Source: JAKIVR01 sp035933635
GTDB taxonomy: Archaea; Thermoplasmatota; Thermoplasmata; Lutacidiplasmatales; UBA184
Direction: 5' to 3'
Assembly (NCBI GenBank): GCA_035933635.1
Contig: DASYYY010000031.1
Coordinates: 124,001-188,000, forward strand
DNA: 64,000 nt
Positions 32,532 through 40,494 of this stretch are shown in pieces. The number at the start of each line of letters is the position of its first letter. The stretch's first letter is position 1. The translations under genes were made by a program, and so were the position numbers. The notes below the pieces were generated by a model. It searched no databases. It was not told where the DNA came from and saw nothing but the letters and a program-made list of their open reading frames with translations.

Positions 32532-33990
32532 CGCTCTCTCGTGCCTCCACCGAGGGCCGTGCTATAAGAGGGGCACGAAACGTCCCTTTTGGTGCAACCG
32601 CGGAGCAGGGTTGGTGCAACCCCGGCTCCGGGCGCCATCGGGTGGCGAAGGGGGCGAGCGCGGGGTCGTCGGCTCGCAGGACGAGCGCAGCGAGGTAACC
32701 GGCGTTCGGGGCCATCGACGAGCGCACGTCGGGGGCGCGGACTCCCAGTAACGGGAAGCTCTCGTTCGCGATCCGGAGGTCGATCGGGGTCGGTCGGATC
32801 GACGGTGACCGGGGGGTCGCGTTGAAGTCGAACAGCCCGTCGATCGAAGGGGCCGACGCGACCCGCGGCGTCAGGTACGGCAGGTGGAAGTTGTCGTCGA
32901 CGAAGCGGAGCAGGCTGGACGGGTCGATCACCTCGTGGGAGATCACTCCGGCCGGCGTCCACGGCGACACGATCAGCAGGGGGACCCGGAACCCGTCGCC
33001 CAAGGGGGCGTGGGCCGGCGGCACCACCGGGTCCCAATACCCGCCGTTCTCGTCGAAGAAAATGAACACGACCGAGGAAGGGCCGATAGGGCTCTCGAAG
33101 AGCGCGTTCACCGCCGCCACGGTCCACTCGTCGCCGAGGGTGACGTTCGACGGGGGATGCTCGCTGAAGGTCAGGTCCTGCGACGGGTCGATGTAGGCGA
33201 CCGACGGCGCGTTCGGACCCGCCAGCAGACTCGAGAATTCGGTCATCGGGACGACCCGCTGAACCATGCACCGATCGCTGGCGAACTGCGGCACGACGAG
33301 CGGGGTGAGCCCCGCCTCGATACCGGAGAAGAAGTAGTCCCAGGGGATCCCGGCCGCCTCCAACTGGCCGGGGAGGGTCGGCCCGGCCACCGAGCTCGCG
33401 TTGGGGACCCCGTCGGAGCTCCAGGTCGTGTTCGTCAGCCCGAGGTCGAACAGGCGGTTCGGCAGCGTCGGCCCGAGGACCCCGGTGAAGAACTCGTCGT
33501 CGAGGGTGTAGTTCCTCGCGTAGGCGTAGTAATCCGGGATCTGCGCGGCGGTGTAGTATCCGACCGCGGCCGCGGGGTCGGGGGAGCCGGCGGCCTTGGC
33601 CTCCTCGACGAACCGATCGTTGTGGCCCGCGTCGAGGTCCGTGACGTCGGTGGCCCGGTCGTGGGGCAGGTCCGGTGTGGAGCTCGCGTTGATCGCAAAG
33701 GGGTGCACCGTGGCGTTCGAACCGTTAGCGATTGGGAACGACCCGTTCGGCGGGTAACCCTGGACCCCGGGGAGGTCGCCGAAGTAGTTCTCCAGCGCAT
33801 GGTTCTCTTTGATCAGGAAGAACACGTGGCGAATCGGCGAGGCCGTAGGTCGGTCCACCGGGACGGGGTCGGAGCACCGGACCGACGGAGGCGTAGGCGC
33901 GAGCGGGATCAATGCGGCCGCGAGGAGGGCGGCCGCCAGGGCGACGGCCAGCCCCCAGTAGACCGCCGCGGGCACGTGTGCATCCGTCAT
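32290..33990 (-). CDS. Exported AcpA/phospholipase C-type phosphoesterase, 3' end uncertain
   Basis: Start ATG 33990 gives an N-terminal membrane segment (VYWGLAVALAAALLAAALIPL) and a phosphoesterase domain with HVFFLIKENHALENYFG, LPNRLFDLGLT, FSEHPPSNVTLGDEW and FFDENGGYWDPVVPP. Compared with the gene at 29 kb, the domain should end around 32.6 kb. Instead the frame stays open for another ~100 codons of Arg/Pro-rich sequence that lies over the nucleotidyltransferase gene. The +1 frame would end in TGA at 32528-32530, giving a normal ATGA overlap with that gene, so a one-base frameshift near 32.6 kb is likely. Acts outside the cell; substrate unknown. Confidence 0.8.
   Translation of the reverse strand: MTDAHVPAAVYWGLAVALAAALLAAALIPLAPTPPSVRCSDPVPVDRPTASPIRHVFFLIKENHALENYFGDLPGVQGYPPNGSFPIANGSNATVHPFAINASSTPDLPHDRATDVTDLDAGHNDRFVEEAKAAGSPDPAAAVGYYTAAQIPDYYAYARNYTLDDEFFTGVLGPTLPNRLFDLGLTNTTWSSDGVPNASSVAGPTLPGQLEAAGIPWDYFFSGIEAGLTPLVVPQFASDRCMVQRVVPMTEFSSLLAGPNAPSVAYIDPSQDLTFSEHPPSNVTLGDEWTVAAVNALFESPIGPSSVVFIFFDENGGYWDPVVPPAHAPLGDGFRVPLLIVSPWTPAGVISHEVIDPSSLLRFVDDNFHLPYLTPRVASAPSIDGLFDFNATPRSPSIRPTPIDLRIANESFPLLGVRAPDVRSSMAPNAGYLAALVLRADDPALAPFATRWRPEPGLHQPCSAVAPKGTFRAPLIARPSVEARESDEPVPAPGRQHAPRATRRHDPGRGGPPPDPSADRGPLRAPARRGPPHAAGDVGLVARSPQFRGVGRGPRPRRLGPRCRRT
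32559..32567 (-). promoter_or_regulatory. TATA box of the nucleotidyltransferase gene
   Basis: The minus strand reads CTTATAGCA about 31 bases before the ATG at 32531. It lies inside the open 3' extension of the phosphoesterase frame. A direct repeat GGTGCAACC (about 32590 and 32613) lies a little further upstream. Confidence 0.55.
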
Positions 33991-34114
33991 CGGGTCCTTG
34001 GGGGAGGGATTGCTGGAGGCCGGAACCTGCTGATACGTACGTGGCTCCCCGCAGTGGGGGCCTGACGGAAGCCTCATACCGGTGCCCTCGGTGCCCGTCC
34101 ACCTCGTACCGGCG

Positions 34115-34336
34115 ATGAAGGTCTACTCCGAACGACTGTTCCTGAAGTACCTGTTCTCGAACCACGGACTCTGCTTCGGGGTCGACATGAAGGACCGGTC
34201 CTACCTGTTCCTGGTCTCGCACCGCGGCATCATCCTCCAGCGCCGTCCGGTCGGCGACAAGGTCGTCGAAAATCTGGACTACGAGATCCCGGCGATCGTC
34301 GACGCGCTGGAGCGCGAACGGTTCCCCGCGGCCTGA
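34115..34336 (+). CDS. Small conserved-looking hypothetical protein
   Basis: A 73-residue open frame from ATG 34115 (an ATG at 34082 is in frame). The sequence is balanced and protein-like, with none of the Arg/Pro-rich look of antisense frames: YSERLFLKYLFSNHGLCFGV, then two strands SYLFLVSHRGIILQRRP and a helix IPAIVDALERERF. The arrangement suggests a small alpha/beta domain. It stands alone between the divergent phosphoesterase and the convergent glycosyltransferase. No family recognised. Confidence 0.55.
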   Translation: MKVYSERLFLKYLFSNHGLCFGVDMKDRSYLFLVSHRGIILQRRPVGDKVVENLDYEIPAIVDALERERFPAA

Positions 34337-34381
34337 GCCGCCCCAACGGGGGCCCATCGGGCCGGCGCTCAGCGCTCGACC

Positions 34382-35173
34382 TCAGTGAGTCGGCGCGGCG
34401 GGCGATACGATGCGGCGGTCGAGATTCCGCCATCGGAAGGGTGCGAGGAATCCCCGGACCAATTTCGCGGCGAAGATCGGCGTGTACAGCACATTGCGCA
34501 GTCGCCGGCTGTTGAGGTGGATGAGCAGGATCACGGCCAGAGCGTTGACGAGTTCGCGGAGGTCCCAGCCGGCGGCGATCCGCAACTGTGCCCCCTGCCA
34601 CTCGGGCCAGTGGCGCACGCGGTAGATCGACCGGTGCTCCATCGCGTCGCGCACGTACCGCACCCGGAGCCCCTGTTGTCGAACGGCACGGCGGAGAAAG
34701 TAGGTCTCGGCCCCCTGCACTCCGGGGGGGACCCGTACGGTGCGAACCCAATCTCGGCGGAACAGCGTCAATCCCAGGGGCAGTCCGTAGACGAACGGGT
34801 GCCCCACCGCTCCGCCGACCACCGCGGCCGTCCCGGGACGCTGCAGCTCCGTGACGGCCGTCGCATAGAAGTCCGGGCGCCGGAGCACGACGTCACTGTC
34901 CACGAACAGGACCAGCTCGGTCCCGGCGAGCTCGAGGGCGAGGTTCCTCGCATAGCCGAGCCCGGTCTCCTCGGTGTGTACCTCGGCGCCGTAGCGCTCG
35001 GCGATCGAACGCGTCGCGTCGGTGCTGTTGCGGTCCACCACGATCAGGCGATGGACCGGAACGAACGCTCCCACCGACTCCAGGCACTCGGCGAGGTCGC
35101 GGGCCGAGTTGAACGTCGCCACGAGCACGTCGACCGGCGGGACGGGGTCGGTCCGCGGAGTTTCGTCGCTCAC
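34382..35173 (-). CDS. Glycosyltransferase family 2
   Basis: GTG 35173 gives 263 residues. The GT-A domain shows PVDVLVATFNSARDLAECLESV at the start, VVDRNSTDATRSIAERYGA, and the metal-binding segment LVLFVDSDVVLRRPDF (DSD, about 87-102). EHRSIYRVRHWPEWQGAQ after the catalytic domain holds the usual His/Arg acceptor features. Unlike the family member at 30.6 kb it keeps a clear DXD. C-terminal residues ~205-235 are hydrophobic and may touch the membrane. It is divergent from the methyltransferase fusion and seems to share the TATA element at 35222-35230. Confidence 0.83.
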   Translation of the reverse strand: MSDETPRTDPVPPVDVLVATFNSARDLAECLESVGAFVPVHRLIVVDRNSTDATRSIAERYGAEVHTEETGLGYARNLALELAGTELVLFVDSDVVLRRPDFYATAVTELQRPGTAAVVGGAVGHPFVYGLPLGLTLFRRDWVRTVRVPPGVQGAETYFLRRAVRQQGLRVRYVRDAMEHRSIYRVRHWPEWQGAQLRIAAGWDLRELVNALAVILLIHLNSRRLRNVLYTPIFAAKLVRGFLAPFRWRNLDRRIVSPAAPTH

Positions 35174-35221
35174 CCAGCCTCCCCACCCAGCGACTCGGAA
35201 TAGCTCCCCGGCCCGGCGCTC

Positions 35222-35230
35222 GGGTATATC
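35222..35230. promoter_or_regulatory. Shared TATA element between divergent genes
   Basis: GGTATATCC is symmetric enough to serve both strands. Its centre is about 32 bases before the ATG at 35259 on the plus strand and about 54 bases from the GTG at 35173 on the minus strand. No other A/T-rich stretch is present in the intergenic region. Confidence 0.5.
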
Positions 35231-35258
35231 CCCCACCGGCTTCGGAGCGAGCGCGCAG

Positions 35259-36413
35259 ATGCTCGCCGAGGCCTCGACCGCGGAGACGCTGCGACTGCTC
35301 GTCAACGGCGAGAAGCTTCCGCTCGGATTCGTCCGGGAGGACGGCCGCGTCTTCCTGGTCGCCCGGGAGCGCTCGGCGAGCTGGCCGATCGCGATCCTGC
35401 GCTCGGGCATCGCAGAACTCGCCTTGCCCGAAGGCCTCGCCCGGGGCAATGTCGAACTGGTCACCGCTCCCGAGGAGCGCACCGCGATCCTCACCAAGTT
35501 CCGGTCGAAGTACGGGGCGGACCGGTTCGCCCGGTGGTACGAGCGGCCGGCACGGGTGCTGACCGTCGACCTCGAGACCCCCCCCGCCGCGCCCTCGGCC
35601 GAGGCCGGCTACTACCATTGGCTCGAGAGCGAGTTCGACAACGTCGCGGACGATTACGACCGACACATCACGGGCAACCGGATCAACCGGCTGCTGCGGG
35701 ACCGTTCGCTCGCGCACCTGCAGGTGTTGTTCGCGAACTCCCCGGCCCTGTTCGAGGTCGGCTGCGGCTCCGGGATGGAGACGCTTCCGCTCCTACGTGC
35801 CGGCCACGAGATCACCGCCGTCGACATCTCCGACCGGATGCTCGCGGTGGTGCGCGAGAAGGCCCAGCGCGATGGGCTCGGCGAGCGGCTTCGGACGGTC
35901 AAGCTGCGAGCGCGCGAGCTCGACCGGCTCCTGGCCGACCTCGGCCCCGGGTCGTTCGATGGCGGCTACTCGACCTATGGAGCGCTCAACTGCGAACCGG
36001 ATCTTTCGGCGATCCCGAGCGCGGTCCACGGGTTGCTGAAACCGGAATCGAGGTTCGTGGCCGGGGTCTACAACCGCTGGTGCCTGTTCGAGCTCGCAGG
36101 GTACTCATTGTCCTTCCAGAACGACCGGGCCTGGGGGCGCCGCAGGAATCCAGTGCCGGTCGGCGCTTCACGATTTTGCATCGACGTCTTCGCGCACTCC
36201 GTCCCTGATTTTGCCCGGTTGTTCGCGGGGAAGTTCCGCATCGAGCGCGTCGAAGGCGTACCCGTCTTTCTGCCCCCCTCCGACCTCACCGGCTACGCCG
36301 AGAAGCTCTCACGTCACTTCGAGCAGTTGGCCCGTTGGGACGCCTGGGCGGGCGCGCGCTGGCCTTGGAACCGGTTGGGGGACCACTTCCTGATCACCTT
36401 CCGCCGCCACTGA
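35259..36413 (+). CDS. Split-barrel (deazaflavin/FMN-binding-like) domain fused to SAM methyltransferase
   Basis: The protein has 384 residues. The first ~105 (GEKLPLGFVREDGRVFLVAR, ASWPIAILRSGIAEL, EERTAILTKFRSKYG) follow the pattern of small PNPOx/F420-type split-barrel proteins. The rest is a class I methyltransferase: a lid (YYHWLESEFDNVADDYDRHI, about 114-133), motif I ALFEVGCGSGMETLPLL (about 163-179), ITAVDISDRML (about 186-196) and SYSTYGALNCEP. Substrate unknown. The fusion is unusual to me: a cofactor-binding barrel may hold the methyl acceptor or supply a redox step. The split-barrel call rests on pattern only. Confidence 0.75.
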   Translation: MLAEASTAETLRLLVNGEKLPLGFVREDGRVFLVARERSASWPIAILRSGIAELALPEGLARGNVELVTAPEERTAILTKFRSKYGADRFARWYERPARVLTVDLETPPAAPSAEAGYYHWLESEFDNVADDYDRHITGNRINRLLRDRSLAHLQVLFANSPALFEVGCGSGMETLPLLRAGHEITAVDISDRMLAVVREKAQRDGLGERLRTVKLRARELDRLLADLGPGSFDGGYSTYGALNCEPDLSAIPSAVHGLLKPESRFVAGVYNRWCLFELAGYSLSFQNDRAWGRRRNPVPVGASRFCIDVFAHSVPDFARLFAGKFRIERVEGVPVFLPPSDLTGYAEKLSRHFEQLARWDAWAGARWPWNRLGDHFLITFRRH

Positions 36414-36466
36414 ACGGGCCGGAATCCGGTCGGCGCGGGAACGCCTACTGAGTGCGACCCAGAGGA

Positions 36467-36853
36467 TCAGGGCGGCGACTCCGGCGGAACAAGGCGCCAA
36501 GCGACCGCCCCGGCCGGTGCCCGCGGAGCGGGCCGATGGACGATGGCAAGGACGCCACCGGCCAGACCGAGGAGGAATCCGAGGATCAAGCCGGCGAGCG
36601 TGAACGGGATGCTGACGACCGAGATCACGATGACGATCGCACCCCAGGCCACGTGGCCGCGGGGGAAGGCCCACATCAGCCCCGCCATGACCCAGAGCAG
36701 AATCCCGAGCAGCGGTCCGATGAACAGTATCGAAGCGGCGTGGAACCCGATGGCGTAGAGGGCGACCCCGAGCAGGGCGACGAAGAGGCCTCCGAGGAGG
36801 ATGAAGAACCCGGCGGCGATGGTCAGTCCGATCGCAACGAACGGGGACCGCAC
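36467..36853 (-). CDS. Small integral membrane protein (four spans)
   Basis: A 128-residue protein with four hydrophobic helices (about 6-30, 33-52, 57-75 and 80-105) joined by short loops, then a Pro-rich tail of about 20 residues. The pattern resembles DUF6114-type membrane proteins common in archaea and actinobacteria, but the assignment is by style only. No charged residues within the spans suggest transport. It lies between the methyltransferase fusion (convergent) and the HNH gene (same strand, 120 bases upstream). Confidence 0.7.
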   Translation of the reverse strand: MRSPFVAIGLTIAAGFFILLGGLFVALLGVALYAIGFHAASILFIGPLLGILLWVMAGLMWAFPRGHVAWGAIVIVISVVSIPFTLAGLILGFLLGLAGGVLAIVHRPAPRAPAGAVAWRLVPPESPP

Positions 36854-36972
36854 GCTCGCTCTGACTCCGAACGATTGGGACGCGCAGCCGGCCTATTAAC
36901 CGGTCGGTCGCACACGCCGCGGCGGTTCGTCCTGTTCGGGTGGGACGGGTATGGTCGGACGAGAGAACCCGA

Positions 36973-37545
36973 TCACGCGGGGAACCACTCCGAGAGTTCC
37001 GAAACGGCTCCCTTGCGCCCCCGCAGGAAGTCGACGGTCTTGTCCCGGTGACACGCCCGACACAAGGTCTGGAGATTGGCGTAGTCGAGCGAAGCCCCGC
37101 CTCGTGCGATTTCGAGGATGTGGTCGACCTCGAGCTCCCTCCGCCGCCGACGTGCGTGACACCGTTGGCAGGTGTATCGGTCCCGTCGCATCACCACGAT
37201 GCGCGCCGCGTCCCAGAAGTACCGTCCATGAAACCGCCATCGGCAGGAATCGCTGCAATACTCGCGCCGTCCCGCGGGCAAGGGCGCGAGACACTCGACG
37301 CATCGACCCATGCGACGGGCCTGGGTCCGTCGCGCACTCCCCTCACGGAACCACCCGAGGGAATCTCGGACCACGCGAGCCGAAACCGGCGAGTCGGAGT
37401 CCGCGAGCGGCGTGCGCACGACATTTCCATTTGGAGGGGCGCTAAGAACTTCCGGCTCGACTCGAACGCGCCACATTCCACAACGGGAGCATCTGATCTG
37501 GGTGACGGCTGGGTCGACCTCTTCGAGCGTCCATTCGGTGGGCAC
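36973..37545 (-). CDS. HNH endonuclease with additional zinc-binding motifs
   Basis: Start GTG 37545 gives 190 residues; ATG 37476 would remove the first 23. The C-terminal half is a classical HNH nuclease: CQRCHARRRRRELEVDHILEIARGG, NLQTLCRACHRDKT, with zinc-binding CxxC pairs and the DH and H catalytic residues. Before it lies CVECLAPLPAGRREYCSDSCRWRFHG, a separate treble-clef-like zinc motif, and a lone CSRCG at the N-terminus. It may cut or nick DNA, as in restriction or defence proteins, or act in repair. The gene stands alone and divergent from the aminotransferase. Confidence 0.82.
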   Translation of the reverse strand: MPTEWTLEEVDPAVTQIRCSRCGMWRVRVEPEVLSAPPNGNVVRTPLADSDSPVSARVVRDSLGWFREGSARRTQARRMGRCVECLAPLPAGRREYCSDSCRWRFHGRYFWDAARIVVMRRDRYTCQRCHARRRRRELEVDHILEIARGGASLDYANLQTLCRACHRDKTVDFLRGRKGAVSELSEWFPA

Positions 37546-37603
37546 CGGTAGGGGCGATAACCTTGGCCGGCCTTCCGTCACCGGCCGGGAGAGGAGCGAA
37601 CAG

Positions 37604-38656
37604 GTGGGAGGTCCGCGACGCCAACGGCCGATACCGAGCTCCGCTCCGGCCCGCGCCGACTTGGGTCCGCCGCCGCGGTTCCCCCTTGCCGATTGGATCG
37701 ACTCCCACGCGGCATTGCCCCACCAGCTCGGGTCGAGCGGGATGCGGGGGCAGCTCCGCAGCACGGCGCGGCTGCTCCGGCGGCCGAGCGCGGCGAGCGA
37801 GTCGGAGGTCCGCGCGTTCTTTGGGGAGTTCAACGGGGTCGACCCCGAAGCCGTCTATCTGACCCATGGGGCCACCGAAGCGAACGCGCTCGCACTCTTC
37901 GCGATCCACCGACAACTCCATCGGGAGCGGGGACGTGCGCCCCGCGCGTTCCTTCGCTACCCCGAGTATCCCCCGCTCGGTGATGCGGCGGAGTTCGCGG
38001 GATTCGCAACCACCGCCGCGCCGAAGGAATCGGACGTCGTGATACTCTCCAACCCGAACAATCCGACCTCCGAGCTCCGGGACTGGGACGACCTCAAGGT
38101 CGAGATCGGCAGCGAGCGGGTCGCGCTGGTCGATGAGACGTTCCGCGGGTTCGGCAACGCAAGGTCCTTCGCAGCGGCGGGGACGCCCGGGGTCTGGGTG
38201 ACGGGGACGCTCACCAAGGCGTTCGGTGCCGACGACGTTCGCGTGGGGTTCGTGATACCTCCGGTCGAGTCGCGCGAGGAGTTCGGGCATGCCTGGGGTT
38301 TGTTGACCGATGGGATCTCGCCGACCTCGCTGGCGGCCGCCGCGGCGTTGCTGCGGAACGCGGAGAGCGTGTTGGCCGAAACCCGTGGTATCCTGGCCGG
38401 CAATCTCCGGGCATTGCGGTCCAAGGTGCGATTGGAAGCGGACCCCTACGGGCCGCTCTGGTTCGACCGCGGATCCGGGGGGATCGACTCCGAGGCGCTC
38501 GCCCGATTCGCCGTTTCGCGAGGGGTCCTCGTTTGTCCGGGGACCTTTTTCGGTGACCCGACCGGCGTCCGGGTCGGTCTCACCCGGCGCGACTTCGACC
38601 GGGACCTCGAGGCGTACCTCGAGGCCCGGTCGGCCTTCCTCAGCGGGATCGGCTAG
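37604..38656 (+). CDS. Class I/II PLP-dependent aminotransferase (HisC/CobD-like)
   Basis: From GTG 37604 the protein has 350 residues; TTG 37661 is an alternative that begins directly before FPLADWIDSHA. The fold is type I PLP: YLTHGATEANALALF holds the phosphate-binding region, VVILSNPNNPTSEL the NPNNPT signature, VALVDETFRGF the Asp that contacts the pyridine N, and TGTLTKAFGADDVRVGF the Schiff-base Lys. The substrate is not set; a relation to histidinol-phosphate aminotransferase and L-threonine-O-phosphate decarboxylase is likely. Length is slightly short for the group. No histidine or cobalamin genes are near. Confidence 0.86.
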   Translation: MGGPRRQRPIPSSAPARADLGPPPRFPLADWIDSHAALPHQLGSSGMRGQLRSTARLLRRPSAASESEVRAFFGEFNGVDPEAVYLTHGATEANALALFAIHRQLHRERGRAPRAFLRYPEYPPLGDAAEFAGFATTAAPKESDVVILSNPNNPTSELRDWDDLKVEIGSERVALVDETFRGFGNARSFAAAGTPGVWVTGTLTKAFGADDVRVGFVIPPVESREEFGHAWGLLTDGISPTSLAAAAALLRNAESVLAETRGILAGNLRALRSKVRLEADPYGPLWFDRGSGGIDSEALARFAVSRGVLVCPGTFFGDPTGVRVGLTRRDFDRDLEAYLEARSAFLSGIG

Positions 38657-38671
38657 CGCCGCACCGGGGGA

Positions 38672-38956
38672 TCACGGGGGCGGCTCGAGGGTGCGTCCGT
38701 CGAGCGACCCGCGCGGGAGGGGGCCGCGGACGGTGCGGGGGCGAACGAGCGTCCGGTCCGGGTGCTCGGCTCCGGACTGCTCGGTGAGCAGCTGGGAGGC
38801 GAAACGGGCCGCCGCCTCCCGATCCTCTGACTTCAGATGGAGCAGGAACCCACGGGCAAGCTCGTTGAGGACTCCCCGACTGACCGCGATATGGGGCTCG
38901 GGCATGTCCTGCGGCCGCCACGGCGGTCTCGGGCGCCGTGGTTCGGCAGGTTCCAT
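38672..38956 (-). CDS. Small protein of unknown function
   Basis: The start ATG 38956 lies 29 bases after the centre of a TATA box (38982-38988, minus strand CTTTATG), so the message would be leaderless and the protein 94 residues. The N-terminus is Pro/Arg-rich, followed by a compact helical segment (SRGVLNELARGFLLHLKSEDREAAARFASQLL) and a variable tail. The helical pair may mediate dimerisation. No family recognised. It is divergent from the class III aminotransferase. Confidence 0.55.
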   Translation of the reverse strand: MEPAEPRRPRPPWRPQDMPEPHIAVSRGVLNELARGFLLHLKSEDREAAARFASQLLTEQSGAEHPDRTLVRPRTVRGPLPRGSLDGRTLEPPP

Positions 38957-38981
38957 GTGCGGACACGACCCGAGTTCGCCG

Positions 38982-39058
38982 CATAAAGCCCGGGGCTCCA
39001 CCCGATTTCGGCGGGTCGGCGACCGTTCGTGCTCCGTCGCCGGAGGGGTATTCTAAAG
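38982..39058. promoter_or_regulatory. Divergent TATA boxes at 38.98 and 39.05 kb
   Basis: Minus strand CTTTATG at 38982-38988 serves the small gene starting at 38956; plus strand TATTCTAAAG at 39049-39058 serves the aminotransferase starting at 39091. Both fit archaeal spacing (26-30 bases to a start 0-11 bases upstream of the codon). Confidence 0.55.
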
Positions 39059-39090
39059 ACGCCCCGCCCCCATCGCCCGCGCGAAGTCCC

Positions 39091-40494
39091 ATGGCGCAGA
39101 CGACACCGGCCCCCTCGGCGACGCATCCGACGCACGCGGAGCACGCCGCCGCGGAGCCGAAGCGCGGCGTGCGCATTGTAACACCGATCCCGGGCCCGAA
39201 CGCCCAGAAGATCATCGACCAGGACACCCGGCTGCTCATGACCGCCACGAAGAGCTCCCCGGTGGCGGCCGCCAGCGCCCACGGCGTCTGGATCGACGAC
39301 GTCGACGGCAACCGGATCCTCGACTTCACGAGCGGGGTGGGCGTGGTGAACGTCGGCCACTGCCATCCCGAGGTCGTCAAGGCGATCCAGAACCAGGCCG
39401 CGAAGCTGATGCACTTCGCCGGGACCGATTACTACTACGACATCCAGAACAAGCTCGCCCAGAAGCTGACGGAGATCACGCCGGGCAGCTTTGACAAGAA
39501 GGTCTTCTTCACCAACAGCGGCACCGAGAGCGTCGAGGCCGCCCTCAAGCTCGCCCGGTGGAATCAGCGACGCCCGATCACGGTCGGACTGCTCGGTGCG
39601 TTCCACGGCCGGTCGATGGGGTCGCTCTCCATGACCACCTCGAAGCCGACCCAGCGCGCGCGCTTCGAACCTTTCACCGGCGGGGGCCACCACATCCCGT
39701 CGCCCTACTGCTATCGCTGCCCCTACCAGCTGACCTACCCGAGCTGCGACCTCTACTGTGCGAAGATCCTCAAGGAGCTCTACTTCGAGACCTCGATCCC
39801 GCCCGAGGATGTCGCGGCGTTCATCGCCGAACCCGTCCTCGGCGAGGGCGGCTACATCGTCCCTCCGCCCGGCTGGCACCGCGCGATCAAGTCCATCTGC
39901 GACGAGCACGGCATCCTGTTCATCTCCGACGAGGTCCAGGCGGGCGTCGGCCGCACCGGCCGCTGGTACGGCATCGAGCATCACGGCGTCGTGCCCGACA
40001 TCCTGGCCACCGCCAAGGCGATCGGCGGCGGGCTCCCGATGGGGGCCATCGTCTTCCGCAAGGAGCTCGACTACACCCACCAGGGCGCCCACTCGAACAC
40101 CTTCGGGGGCAACCTCGTGGCCGGCGCGGCCTCGCTCGCCACGCTCCAGGTCATCGAGCGCGACAAGGTCCTCGACAACGCCCGCACCCAGGGCGAGCAT
40201 CTCGTCGCGCGGCTCAAGGAGCTGCAGCGCAAGTACCCGGTCATCGGTGATGTGCGAGGCCTCGGGCTGATGGTCGGGACCGAGTTCATCCGATCGGCGG
40301 AGGACAAGACCCCGAACGTCAGGCTCCGCGACCGTGTGATCGACGAGTGCTACCGGCGCGGCCTGCTGCTCTTGCCGTGCGGCAAGAGCTCGATCCGCTA
40401 CATCCCGCCGCTCATCATCCGGACCGAGGAGATCGACGAGGGCGTCGAGATCCTCGACGGCGCGATCGCGGCCGCCCTGCGCGCCTCCGGATGA
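39091..40494 (+). CDS. Class III PLP-dependent aminotransferase (4-aminobutyrate/ornithine type)
   Basis: 467 residues, the usual length for GABA or acetylornithine aminotransferases. Motifs: NSGTESVEAALKLAR for cofactor phosphate binding (about 146-160), FHGRSMGSLSMT (about 172), EPVLGEGGYIVPP, LFISDEVQAGVGRTG (Asp that pairs with the pyridine N) and ILATAKAIGGGLPMG with the Schiff-base Lys (about 307). Catalyses transfer of an omega-amino group to 2-oxoglutarate. The start is chosen from the TATA box at 39049-39058. It overlaps the next gene by 4 bases (ATGA), so a shared pathway is expected, possibly omega-amino acid or polyamine breakdown. Confidence 0.92.
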   Translation: MAQTTPAPSATHPTHAEHAAAEPKRGVRIVTPIPGPNAQKIIDQDTRLLMTATKSSPVAAASAHGVWIDDVDGNRILDFTSGVGVVNVGHCHPEVVKAIQNQAAKLMHFAGTDYYYDIQNKLAQKLTEITPGSFDKKVFFTNSGTESVEAALKLARWNQRRPITVGLLGAFHGRSMGSLSMTTSKPTQRARFEPFTGGGHHIPSPYCYRCPYQLTYPSCDLYCAKILKELYFETSIPPEDVAAFIAEPVLGEGGYIVPPPGWHRAIKSICDEHGILFISDEVQAGVGRTGRWYGIEHHGVVPDILATAKAIGGGLPMGAIVFRKELDYTHQGAHSNTFGGNLVAGAASLATLQVIERDKVLDNARTQGEHLVARLKELQRKYPVIGDVRGLGLMVGTEFIRSAEDKTPNVRLRDRVIDECYRRGLLLLPCGKSSIRYIPPLIIRTEEIDEGVEILDGAIAAALRASG

